Virus record (IMG/VR): IMGVR_UViG_3300042691_039521
Span: 1-64,000 of that record
Direction: 5' to 3' (one strand)
DNA length: 64,000 nucleotides
DNA from: a virus
In this document: one piece after another, positions 1 through 6,190 of the stretch
Numbering within the stretch: the stretch's first letter is position 1
Layout: each line of letters opens with the position of its first letter
Notes under the pieces: generated by a model
The model's input: only the letters and a program-made list of their open reading frames with translations
Told to the model about the DNA's origin: nothing
Databases searched by the model: none
Program-made: the position numbers and the translations under genes

Positions 1-204
1 CCCCGCTTGCACTTTTTTGTAAGTTTACACTTGTACACTTGGTTGATTCTTATTTCTGCTTATGTATATCTATTTTCCTCTGTAATGCTCCTAGATTGCG
101 TTCTAAGGGCTTTTATGGTGTAAAAGGTACTGGTATACTGCTCTGGGGGTTGGATCGCTTAGAACGGCTTCTGGGGGCTGCGGGTTTTTGTGGGGAAATA
201 TACT
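1..204. other. Leftmost non-coding stretch, no supported gene
   Basis: I see no convincing gene here. The 65-codon frame at 39-236 has no ribosome-binding site and runs through the promoter at 205-234. The only small-scale structure is a perfect tandem duplication of the octamer TACACTTG at 26-33 and 34-41. Whether this is a genome end, an operator or nothing cannot be told from the window. Confidence 0.5.
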
Positions 205-234
205 TTGACAAAATTTTATGTGATGTAGTATACT
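205..234 (+). promoter_or_regulatory. Sigma-70-type promoter of the left-arm operon
   Basis: TTGACA at 205-210 and TATACT at 229-234 are separated by 18 bases. It lies 35 bases before the first start codon (269), which has a good AAGGAGAAG ribosome-binding site. It should drive the run of overlapping small genes at 269-1631. Confidence 0.8.
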
Positions 235-268
235 AGTTATATATGGTTAATTCGAAAAGGAGAAGATA

Positions 269-439
269 ATGGCCAAGGGATTGGTTTTTGAGAAAGATCC
301 ATTCTGGCTTACCGAGAAAGAGGGGGCAGCGGATCGTCTTGATGATTTTGCTGCGATAGCATTATCAGATGGACGCAAAGATATGTCGAAGCAATTGAAG
401 GCAATTGCTCAGCAACTAAGAGAAAAAAAGTTAATATGA
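269..439 (+). CDS. Small hypothetical protein, first gene of left operon
   Basis: This 56-residue protein (begins MAKGLVFEKD) has no recognisable domain. It is charged, with a Lys/Glu-rich helical C-terminus. The start is set by an AAGGAGAAG ribosome-binding site. The stop overlaps the next start as ATGA, so the two are translationally coupled. It is the first gene after a consensus promoter and so probably expressed early. No function is proposed. Confidence 0.7.
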   Translation: MAKGLVFEKDPFWLTEKEGAADRLDDFAAIALSDGRKDMSKQLKAIAQQLREKKLI

Positions 440-804
440 GTATAGATACACCGGTTTCATTGGATCGGCAAATAGATGAAGAGCCTATGATAAAGATAAC
501 AAAAGTAGGTTGGGCTGGATACATGTGGGATATACCTATTCCAGACACATTATGTCAACTGAGTATTGATCGTATTTATCCCACGAAGAAGTGGGCCTTA
601 TGGGCGGCACGGAGGCATTGGGTAAAGCATCAAAAAGAAATGAAAGTTGAATACTATCTCAGAAACGTGCAGATGCTAGAAGAAGGCCATCCTGATCTAG
701 TGTTAGCTTTCTCAGATAATCTAGAAGAATCCAAAGGAACTGCTATGATGGTAAAGTTAGCTAAAGATGCTGGAGTACCAGTGTATGTGATAGGAAGAGG
801 ATAA
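436..804 (+). CDS. DUF2493/SLOG-like C-terminal half protein
   Basis: This 122-residue protein ends in a pattern typical of the DUF2493 (YspA-type) branch of the SLOG Rossmann superfamily, which is thought to bind nucleotide-like ligands. The pattern runs PDLVLAFSDN, then a Ser...Gly-Thr step (ESKGTAMM), then a hydrophobic strand, AGVPVYVIGRG, at about residues 86-122. The usual N-terminal half with its glycine-rich GSRD loop is not seen; residues 1-60 are rich in Trp and basic residues instead. It is therefore a truncated or diverged family member. Both ends overlap neighbouring genes by 4 bases or fewer. Family assignment is moderate and the function unknown. Confidence 0.6.
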   Translation: MSIDTPVSLDRQIDEEPMIKITKVGWAGYMWDIPIPDTLCQLSIDRIYPTKKWALWAARRHWVKHQKEMKVEYYLRNVQMLEEGHPDLVLAFSDNLEESKGTAMMVKLAKDAGVPVYVIGRG

Positions 805-974
805 TGAAAGTATATGCTATAACCTACTATACAGGAGATGCTGACGTAACTTTTAAAGTTTACAAGAAAAAGAGTACAGCACTACGTGTTCTTAATGTAA
901 TGAACCTAATGGAACCAGCCACCCAACATTCAGGTGGAGATTTTTACAATCTAGTAGAATGGGAAGTAGAATGA
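804..974 (+). CDS. Small hypothetical protein
   Basis: This 56-residue protein (begins MKVYAITYYTGD) starts on the last base of the previous stop (TAATG) and overlaps the next gene by ATGA. It looks like a compact alpha/beta protein with a Lys-rich middle. It has no family I recognise. Its support is the tight coupling inside the operon. Confidence 0.6.
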   Translation: MKVYAITYYTGDADVTFKVYKKKSTALRVLNVMNLMEPATQHSGGDFYNLVEWEVE

Positions 975-1222
975 TTGAAGTAAGTTTATATGAATCAGAT
1001 GTAGAAGTGTTAAAAAGCATCGCACATGGTAACGCACTATTTTCAGGTGGGGCTGGTGATTGGGACCCGAAAGTTGGTTTATCGCTTCTGATAGAGCGTT
1101 GGAACGAACAAGATGATGAAATAGAAAGATTACAGAAAAGAGTTAAAGAACTAGAAGAAAGTATACAACAAGCTTTTAGTGGAACCAAAAAACATGAGAA
1201 AGATATAGAGGCAGGACAATGA
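971..1222 (+). CDS. Small coiled-coil hypothetical protein
   Basis: This is an 83-residue protein read from the ATG at 971, which overlaps the upstream stop as ATGA. An ATG twelve bases earlier (959) is in frame but less favoured because it lies inside the previous gene. The second half (WNEQDDEIERLQKRVKELEE) has heptad spacing of a coiled coil. It is probably a small oligomeric accessory protein, with no identified function. Confidence 0.6.
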   Translation: MIEVSLYESDVEVLKSIAHGNALFSGGAGDWDPKVGLSLLIERWNEQDDEIERLQKRVKELEESIQQAFSGTKKHEKDIEAGQ

Positions 1223-1389
1223 ATAGAATATTAGTAAGAACAAAACCAGAACTAGAAATAGTAGAATACCATGGATGTTCAATAATCCTAGATAACGCTG
1301 ATCGTAGCGTCAGAATTGAAAAAGGAAGCGAAACCGTAGCACACTACGATAAAGACGAATATCTAGTAATAACACAGGAGATAGGATGA
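1219..1389 (+). CDS. Small hypothetical protein
   Basis: This 56-residue beta-rich protein (begins MNRILVRTKPELE) overlaps the neighbouring genes by 4 bases on each side (ATGA). No known domain is visible. From here rightwards, codon choice shifts towards C-ending codons (AAC, TAC, ATC) compared with the T-ending style of the structural genes. Confidence 0.55.
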   Translation: MNRILVRTKPELEIVEYHGCSIILDNADRSVRIEKGSETVAHYDKDEYLVITQEIG

Positions 1390-1631
1390 ACATCATCAAC
1401 ACCACAGTAGAGTTCGAAGAAAGAGAACGAGTAAAAGACCCAAACATGCTAGGCTACGAATGGGGAAACTACGAAGACTACTACTGGTACGGCATCATGA
1501 AAATGAACGGAATACCAATCTTCGAAACAAGAATCAACTACATCTACGACGACGAACAACAAATGCTAGAACAAGTAATTGAAGCCTACGCTAGATACAT
1601 CAAACCATACAAAGAAACAATACTAGCCTAA
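1386..1631 (+). CDS. Small acidic Tyr-rich hypothetical protein
   Basis: This 81-residue protein is rich in Tyr, Glu and Asp (NYEDYYWYGIM near residues 28-38). It starts at an ATGA overlap and is the last gene before a strong terminator hairpin at 1634-1666. It has no recognisable family. The aromatic, acidic make-up is compatible with a small inhibitor of a host protein, but that is only a guess. Confidence 0.6.
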   Translation: MNIINTTVEFEERERVKDPNMLGYEWGNYEDYYWYGIMKMNGIPIFETRINYIYDDEQQMLEQVIEAYARYIKPYKETILA

Positions 1632-1633
1632 GC

Positions 1634-1667
1634 AAACAGGGCACCCGCAAAGGTGTCCTGTTTTTGC
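1634..1667 (+). terminator. Intrinsic terminator after first left-arm operon
   Basis: A GC-rich inverted repeat, ACAGGGCACC paired with AGGTGTCCTGT around a CGCAA loop, is followed by TTTTTG. It lies immediately after the stop at 1631. Confidence 0.8.
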
Positions 1668-1673
1668 GTTACA

Positions 1674-1693
1674 GACGAAATATAAACTAGATT
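1674..1693 (+). promoter_or_regulatory. Candidate sigma-factor-type late promoter motif (site A)
   Basis: GACGAAATATAAACTAGATT sits directly behind the terminator at 1634-1667 and 19 bases before the start codon at 1712. It aligns almost base for base with the site at 40942, including the downstream TCGA and AAAGGAG ribosome-binding site. Here the first block is ACGAAA rather than CGATA, so it is a weaker member of the recurring intergenic motif. Confidence 0.45.
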
Positions 1694-1711
1694 CGACAAA
1701 GGAGAAGCAGA

Positions 1712-2041
1712 ATGAAAGAAAGTATCTTCCTACAAAAAATGGCGAAACTCTACGCCCAAGAAGAAACAATGATGATCATGGAAGGTGACTTCGTGACATT
1801 TGCTGTAGAAGACGAAACAGAAATCGGTCGAGTAGAATACGTCATGACAGAAGGCTACTTCAGCATACCAGAATCAAAATACTACACCGAAGCCACACCA
1901 GAAAACCCAGCACTCCTCATTAGAATCTACGAAGAAAAAGAAGAAACAGAATACATGATAGGCAAACTCTACAGCGAAGTACAACCAGCCAACCTAGACG
2001 AATACGAAGCAAACGAAATGGAAAACGAAGAAGAAGACTAG
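1712..2041 (+). CDS. Acidic hypothetical protein
   Basis: This is a 109-residue, very acidic protein (many Glu, ending ENEEED). A small beta-rich middle (GDFVTFAVEDETEIGRVEYV) suggests an SH3-like barrel. The start has an AAAGGAG ribosome-binding site at a normal distance. It is the first gene after a terminator and a candidate phage promoter. Highly acidic small phage proteins are sometimes DNA mimics, but nothing specific supports that here. Confidence 0.65.
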   Translation: MKESIFLQKMAKLYAQEETMMIMEGDFVTFAVEDETEIGRVEYVMTEGYFSIPESKYYTEATPENPALLIRIYEEKEETEYMIGKLYSEVQPANLDEYEANEMENEEED

Positions 2042-2063
2042 AAACAGGAAACAAGAAAGAAAT

Positions 2064-2597
2064 ATGCATAAAAATCTTAAATTTATATTATTGGCATTAG
2101 CATATTTGGGAGTCATACTTGCAGCAAACTGGGCGCTAGTTACATGGGGAATGATATCAATAGGATTCGGCCTAATGGCACCAGCCGGTGTATTCTTTGC
2201 AGGACTATCATTTGGTCTACGAGATGCATTACAGGAAAGCCATGGAAGGCTATCAACAATAACTCTCATTTTTATTGGAGCAGGACTATCGTGGTTCATT
2301 AGTCCAACGTTCGCTCTCGCATCAGGAATAGCATTTCTTTTTGGAGAACTAGCCGACCTTGCTGTATATACGCCTTTAAGACAAAAACAATGGACCACAG
2401 CAGTAATTGCTTCAAACATAGTAGGATCAATCATAGACTCCATACTTTTCCTTCTCCTAGCTTTCGGAACAGAAGAGCTAACATGGCAAGGACTAGCCGG
2501 ATTAACACTAGGAAAATTTTATATGATCATACCATCCATCTTCATAGTGAAATACTATAGAAATCAGACCAATGATCTACTACGGCAATCCGTGTAA
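2064..2597 (+). CDS. VUT/YhhQ-family queuosine precursor transporter
   Basis: This 177-residue integral membrane protein has about five to six hydrophobic segments. It matches the VUT (YhhQ/QPTR) family: an N-terminal helix ending ANWALVTWG, the loop PAGVFFAGLSFGLRDALQE, and a late FGELADLAVYTPLR stretch with charged residues in the membrane. Family members import 7-deazaguanine precursors (preQ0/preQ1) or related small molecules. The 3' end overlaps the downstream DpdA-type gene by 26 bases in another frame, so the two are tightly coupled. The context suggests it feeds preQ0 or preQ1 taken up from outside to the DNA-modifying enzyme. Confidence 0.8.
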   Translation: MHKNLKFILLALAYLGVILAANWALVTWGMISIGFGLMAPAGVFFAGLSFGLRDALQESHGRLSTITLIFIGAGLSWFISPTFALASGIAFLFGELADLAVYTPLRQKQWTTAVIASNIVGSIIDSILFLLLAFGTEELTWQGLAGLTLGKFYMIIPSIFIVKYYRNQTNDLLRQSV

Positions 2598-3204
2598 CGA
2601 AAAGGTCAAAGATGCTATTTCTGCCGGAACAATAGGATGCATCACACAGCCAGGACAAAGAAACGTCACCTTTCCAGAAGAATGGGACATGATAGCAGAC
2701 AATGGATGTTTCTCAAATAAATGGAACCATCAACACTGGCTCAACTGGATGACAGAACTACCAAGACAAATGAGATTCATGGTAGCGCCAGATGTTTTTC
2801 ACAAAGACGGAACAGAATGTCATGAAGCAACAGTAGAAAAATGGAACTACTATGCCCCCATCATCGAACGACACGGATTCACCCCAGCATTCGTATGCCA
2901 AATAGGCTGCACACCAGACAACATGCCAGACGCCGAAGCATACTTCCTCGGCGGAACAACAGAATGGAAAATAGGAGAACCAGCACAACTCGTCAGCAAA
3001 GAAGCAAAACGACGCGGAGCATGGCTACACATGGGAAGAGTAAACTCACTTAAACGACTACGCATAGCCGCATCATTTGAATGCGACTCGGTAGACGGAA
3101 CATACCTCACATATGGACCCGACAAAAATCTACCACTATTAACAAAATGGATGAACATGGTAAACGAAGAAATAAGAAAAGGAGAAACACATGGAAATAT
3201 ATGA
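2572..3204 (+). CDS. dpdA: DpdA-like 7-deazaguanine DNA transglycosylase
   Basis: This 210-residue protein resembles the short phage branch (DpdA2-type) of the tRNA-guanine transglycosylase superfamily. The recognisable parts are the N-terminal MIYYGNP and CITQPGQ, the MVAPDVFHKDG strand whose Asp corresponds to a TGT active-site region, and FLGGTTEWKIG. They end in WLHMGRVNSLKRLR and CDSVDGTYLTYGPDKNLP. Family members swap guanine in DNA for a 7-deazaguanine, protecting phage DNA from restriction. No preQ0 synthesis genes (folE, queD, queE, queC) are seen in this window, so the base is probably salvaged through the overlapping transporter. Which base is inserted cannot be told. Confidence 0.78.
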   Translation: MIYYGNPCNEKVKDAISAGTIGCITQPGQRNVTFPEEWDMIADNGCFSNKWNHQHWLNWMTELPRQMRFMVAPDVFHKDGTECHEATVEKWNYYAPIIERHGFTPAFVCQIGCTPDNMPDAEAYFLGGTTEWKIGEPAQLVSKEAKRRGAWLHMGRVNSLKRLRIAASFECDSVDGTYLTYGPDKNLPLLTKWMNMVNEEIRKGETHGNI

Positions 3205-3382
3205 AGAAAGACCAACATTCCCCAGTCTCAAAGAAGCAGACACAGCACACAACATCATCCAAAAAATCGTCGCAGGAGCCTACCTCGACCTAGAAGACAA
3301 CACCATCTGCATCGACGGCTGGATACCCATCACCGACAACGAACTCACCTACATCAGAAAAATCGCCGCCCAACAAGCATAA
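3191..3382 (+). CDS. Small hypothetical protein downstream of dpdA
   Basis: This 63-residue acidic protein starts inside the end of the dpdA-like gene (14-base overlap), behind AAAAGGAGAAACAC as ribosome-binding site. It has no recognisable domain. It is the last gene before the terminator at 3436-3464. Confidence 0.6.
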   Translation: MEIYEERPTFPSLKEADTAHNIIQKIVAGAYLDLEDNTICIDGWIPITDNELTYIRKIAAQQA

Positions 3383-3435
3383 TCACCACGAATTAAAAAA
3401 ATAGGGATCAGAAAAAAATATATTGCGGAGAACGA

Positions 3436-3464
3436 CAAAAGCCCCCTCAATTGGGGGCTTTTGC
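3436..3464. terminator. Bidirectional terminator between convergent operons
   Basis: A perfect inverted repeat, CAAAAGCCCCC paired with GGGGGCTTTTG around TCAATT, is flanked by A-tract and T-tract. It separates the + strand left operon from the - strand operon ending at 3466, so it can end both. Confidence 0.88.
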
Positions 3465-3465
3465 T

Positions 3466-3612
3466 TTACGCTGGATTTGTTCTCAGCCAACCACACTTAG
3501 GACACTGATTCACACCTGGAGCTAAAACAAACTTGCATTGCTCACCGTCAGGTTTTTTATGGAAATCAAACGTGAACGTTTTAGGTGGTTGATCAAAAGG
3601 ATCGTCCGTCAT
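3466..3612 (-). CDS. Small CxxC zinc-ribbon-like protein
   Basis: This 48-residue protein (begins MTDDPFDQPP) carries one Cys at about residue 26 and a C-terminal CPKCGW knuckle. Its start overlaps the stop of the lysozyme-like gene by ATGA, so it is the last gene of the - strand operon. It is probably a small zinc-binding protein of unknown role. Confidence 0.6.
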   Translation of the reverse strand: MTDDPFDQPPKTFTFDFHKKPDGEQCKFVLAPGVNQCPKCGWLRTNPA

Positions 3613-4361
3613 AAACGATATGCGTTCAGAATACGGTCAATATATTCGTTAGGTCTACGTTCGATAGTAGACCAAGAAGGTAGCCAAACATCTGGCCGAC
3701 CAGCAGCAATCCACTGCCTAGCTCCACCTATACCAAGGTTATAGGATGCTACTTGATCACGAATATTATCCCCCAAATACAGTGAAGCAGTGTAGAGATA
3801 ATTTTCAATAAAGTCTATCGCCCAATATGGATCAAAAGCTTCTTGCATGGAAACCCTAGGATGAGCAATTGTATTGACTTGTGCCAAGCCCCAATCGTTC
3901 TTATCGGCATATCCAACCGCACCTGGGTCCCAACCACCCTCATAGTACAATATGCCCCAAATGGCGTGCCACTCATCATCATCCTGACCATCTACAACAG
4001 GTAGGAACATTAAAGTTTTCATTGTATTCGGGCCAACAACCCCATCAACTTTAATTGAACCAATTTTCTGTAACTTCTTCACGGCATAATCTGTGTCCGG
4101 ACCAAATACGCCATCAACTTTGATAGAAACACCAAGACCATCACAGTCGTTCAGAAGTCTCTGAATAGCTTTCACACCATAATGAACAGCAAGTTCATCT
4201 AGCGGAATTGGTTGACCATCAATAAAACGGAGAACGGCTGCTAACCCAGGCTTGTTCCATCCTTCGCCTAAAAGATAATATTTGCCGGGAGTTGTGGGGT
4301 TTTTAAGAGTTCCACCTCTACCGTCTGATGGCCACGCTCCACGTCCTTGTCTTTCTAACAT
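3609..4361 (-). CDS. Peptidoglycan-binding lytic transglycosylase-like lysin
   Basis: This is a 250-residue cell-wall enzyme. Residues about 50-115 form a peptidoglycan-binding domain type 1 with the repeated hallmark VDGVFGPDTDYAVKKLQ and VDGVVGPNT. Residues about 130-245 resemble a lysozyme/SLT fold: YYEGGWDPGAVGYADKNDWGLAQVN has the Glu, Gly-Leu-Ala-Gln and aromatic residues of that group, followed by ASYNLGIGGARQWI. There is no signal peptide. A second muralytic gene (CHAP type) lies at 43841, so this one may act in lysis while the other acts in the virion, or the reverse. Confidence 0.8.
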   Translation of the reverse strand: MLERQGRGAWPSDGRGGTLKNPTTPGKYYLLGEGWNKPGLAAVLRFIDGQPIPLDELAVHYGVKAIQRLLNDCDGLGVSIKVDGVFGPDTDYAVKKLQKIGSIKVDGVVGPNTMKTLMFLPVVDGQDDDEWHAIWGILYYEGGWDPGAVGYADKNDWGLAQVNTIAHPRVSMQEAFDPYWAIDFIENYLYTASLYLGDNIRDQVASYNLGIGGARQWIAAGRPDVWLPSWSTIERRPNEYIDRILNAYRL

Positions 4362-4362
4362 T

Positions 4363-4539
4363 TTATCCTACTTTCTTCCAAAAGAATACTGTAATGTATG
4401 GTTTGCCGTCTACGACCTCGGGACCGTTGACGGCAATAAAATCTTTCATACCTTCAAATACGGCTTTTGTTTCTCCTTGCCCAAGAATACCTTGACATGG
4501 AAGTTTGAGCCAAGCTAATTTGTAACTATTCCCACTCAT
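4363..4539 (-). CDS. Small hypothetical protein before lysin
   Basis: This 58-residue protein (begins MSGNSYKLAWLKL) ends one base before the lysin start and overlaps the upstream gene. It has no recognised family. A GGGTAAAAG-like sequence precedes its ATG. It is supported by operon continuity. Confidence 0.55.
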   Translation of the reverse strand: MSGNSYKLAWLKLPCQGILGQGETKAVFEGMKDFIAVNGPEVVDGKPYITVFFWKKVG

Positions 4540-4801
4540 TAACTTTTACCCATTCTGTTATCGTAACCTCTTTAGGGAAAACTGTATATACATTTGACGG
4601 TTCAAAATCTATTTCTGCGTCTCCAGCACCACAGTAATATGTAAAAGCATAAAAGGGTGTCGTCCCATCTTTTGAAGTAAATACAACTTCTTCATCAAAG
4701 CCCCAACGACGTTCGCCTTTATTATTTGTGGCGACAATAACCCATTTATCGGAAGCGTCCTCTGCAATTTTTTCTAGCTCTAGTTCTGAGAACTTAATCA
4801 T
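4526..4801 (-). CDS. Small hypothetical protein
   Basis: This is a 91-residue protein read from the ATG at 4801 (MIKFSELELEK). An in-frame ATG upstream at 4903 would run deep into the previous gene and is not favoured. The protein is aromatic- and acid-rich and probably beta-rich (TPFYAFTYYCGAGDAEIDF). No function is assigned. It overlaps both neighbours by a few bases. Confidence 0.55.
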   Translation of the reverse strand: MIKFSELELEKIAEDASDKWVIVATNNKGERRWGFDEEVVFTSKDGTTPFYAFTYYCGAGDAEIDFEPSNVYTVFPKEVTITEWVKVNEWE

Positions 4802-5045
4802 AGTATTCTTTATCCTCGTCAAATAAATTTGTTTCTTCACCATCTCTAGCATAACGATATCCGCTGAGAATGATTCTATTTCCTTTAATTTCGAATTCAT
4901 CATCGAAATCTATTTCTTCCCAAGCATCTAGGATTTGATCCATTAATATTTTAATACGAGAGTCTTCAAAATCAAATGGATCTTTAATTGTTTTTATTAC
5001 ATGAACTTTTTTCAATTCTCGTTCTACGCTTCTTCTTCTAGCCAT
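4794..5045 (-). CDS. Small charged hypothetical protein
   Basis: This is an 83-residue protein starting MARRRSVEREL at 5045. AGAGGAAAGAAAGAA just before that ATG decides the start over the longer in-frame option at 5087. It has a basic N-terminus, an acidic body, and is probably helical then beta. No domain is recognised. Confidence 0.55.
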   Translation of the reverse strand: MARRRSVERELKKVHVIKTIKDPFDFEDSRIKILMDQILDAWEEIDFDDEFEIKGNRIILSGYRYARDGEETNLFDEDKEYYD

Positions 5046-5206
5046 TTCTTTCTTTCCTCTAAGACTTTCGCTCCAGTATTCATACATTCAACCCAGTGAT
5101 CTACCTCATCTCCAGAGAAGTATTCTGACACAACTTCAAAGATAGTGTAGTTTCCCTCTGCTATGTACCACCGTCTTTCGTGATATATTTTTCTAAAATC
5201 ACCCAT
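5024..5206 (-). CDS. Small hypothetical protein
   Basis: This 60-residue protein (MGDFRKIYHERRW...) is rich in Trp, Glu and Lys. It overlaps the upstream gene by 8 bases and the downstream gene by 22. No family is recognised. Confidence 0.5.
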   Translation of the reverse strand: MGDFRKIYHERRWYIAEGNYTIFEVVSEYFSGDEVDHWVECMNTGAKVLEERKKWLEEEA

Positions 5207-5324
5207 GATGTTTCTCGCAATTCTTGAATAGATGGTTAAGAATTACAGCGTCAGGTTCTTCTGCATCAGAGTATTCTAGCAAAATCCAGCAATCTGGACA
5301 TCTTGTTTTATTGATCTTTTTCAC
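5199..5324 (-). CDS. Very small Cys/His protein with GTG start
   Basis: This 41-residue protein begins VKKINKTRCPDCW. It starts at GTG behind a strong AAAAGGAG ribosome-binding site and ends inside the next start (ATGGGTGA). CPDC near the N-terminus and H..F..NCEKHHG near the C-terminus suggest one zinc-finger-like site. Its small size makes this less certain, but the ribosome-binding site and overlaps fit a real gene. Confidence 0.55.
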   Translation of the reverse strand: MKKINKTRCPDCWILLEYSDAEEPDAVILNHLFKNCEKHHG

Positions 5325-5342
5325 AGGATAAACTCCTTTTAT

Positions 5343-5807
5343 TCACAGGGAAACGCCTATAACGTCTATGTTAGCTTCGTTAAACAGACCTAAAGTAACG
5401 TCTTCTCCAAGACGTTGGAAATCTTCTTTTAGATACACTATTCTAGCACATCCAGAGTTAACAATCAACTTGGCACAGTTGAAACATGGCCAACCGTTGA
5501 CATATAATGTTCCACCTTGACGCTTAAATGGATCTGAAACTGATAGACAGTTTTGTTCAGCATGGTTGGAGTAGCAGAGTCCATCACCATAATCGTATGG
5601 TGTTCCCGATGGAACATTGTTTATTGCTCTTGGACAGCCACCCCAATCACAATGCTCAAACCCTGAAGGTGTCCCATTATACCCTGTTGCGTTGATAATC
5701 CCATATCTATCAACAATTATTGCCATGTATTGTTTTTTGGAACAAGTGGAGAAAATCTTTGCACCATCAATACACCATTGCATCCATTTTAGATCTTTAT
5801 TTTCCAT
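5343..5807 (-). CDS. Deoxycytidylate (dCMP) deaminase
   Basis: This is a 154-residue protein of the zinc cytidine/dCMP deaminase fold. His82-Ala-Glu84 (HAEQN) gives the zinc ligand and proton shuttle, and PCFNC (Cys108, Cys111) gives the other two zinc ligands. GYNGTPSG at about 42-49 is typical of dCMP deaminases. It converts dCMP to dUMP, the substrate of thymidylate synthase. ThyX is encoded at 12132-12920 and ribonucleotide reductase at 17597-20872, which complete a phage dTTP supply. Confidence 0.92.
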   Translation of the reverse strand: MENKDLKWMQWCIDGAKIFSTCSKKQYMAIIVDRYGIINATGYNGTPSGFEHCDWGGCPRAINNVPSGTPYDYGDGLCYSNHAEQNCLSVSDPFKRQGGTLYVNGWPCFNCAKLIVNSGCARIVYLKEDFQRLGEDVTLGLFNEANIDVIGVSL

Positions 5808-6186
5808 ATTGTTGTATAAATTCTACAAAAATGTCCTGTAACTTAATTCCGTTTATTTTCAATTTATCATTACTTAATTTTATTTTAACTGGAAATTTAG
5901 AATAATGAAGATTACGACAGGCTATATACCGATGGTTACCATCAGAAAGAATGATACCATTTTGCCCTATTGTTATCTCTGCGGGGTTTATTAGCCCACG
6001 TCTCTGAATATCAGCCATAAGTTGGCCAATATATATTTTATCCTTAAAGTTGGTTTCATTGGAAATTTTTTGGTCAACAATTTTTTCCATGATAACCATC
6101 GGTATGTAAATATAATCTTTAGGTTTTTCTATTTGTAAATTTTCAGGATTTTCAAACTCTAAAAATTCACAACCCCAATTTTCCAC
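5797..6186 (-). CDS. ParB/sulfiredoxin-fold-like protein
   Basis: This 129-residue protein contains the core ParB N-terminal (sulfiredoxin-like) pattern: GLINPAEITIGQNGIILSDG followed by NHRYIACRNL. The (D/E)GxHR-type strand-turn (SDGNHR, about residues 81-86) is the nucleotide-binding and catalytic signature in that fold. It lacks the helix-turn-helix of plasmid partition proteins, so it is more likely a phage enzyme (CTPase, nuclease or kinase-like) than a partition protein. It overlaps the dCMP deaminase by 11 bases. Confidence 0.65.
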   Translation of the reverse strand: MENWGCEFLEFENPENLQIEKPKDYIYIPMVIMEKIVDQKISNETNFKDKIYIGQLMADIQRRGLINPAEITIGQNGIILSDGNHRYIACRNLHYSKFPVKIKLSNDKLKINGIKLQDIFVEFIQQYGK

Positions 6187-6190
6187 TTAT

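Noticed and set aside
26-41. Tandem TACACTTG repeat as phage attachment or operator
   Set aside because: Two 8-base copies only, not seen again nearby, and without integrase or repressor in the window.
39-236. 65-codon frame at the left end
   Set aside because: No ribosome-binding site, composition unlike neighbours, and it runs through the promoter at 205-234.
5797-6186. Plasmid-type partition protein ParB implying a phage-plasmid
   Set aside because: Only the N-terminal sulfiredoxin-like core is present, without HTH, ParA or parS-like repeats nearby.
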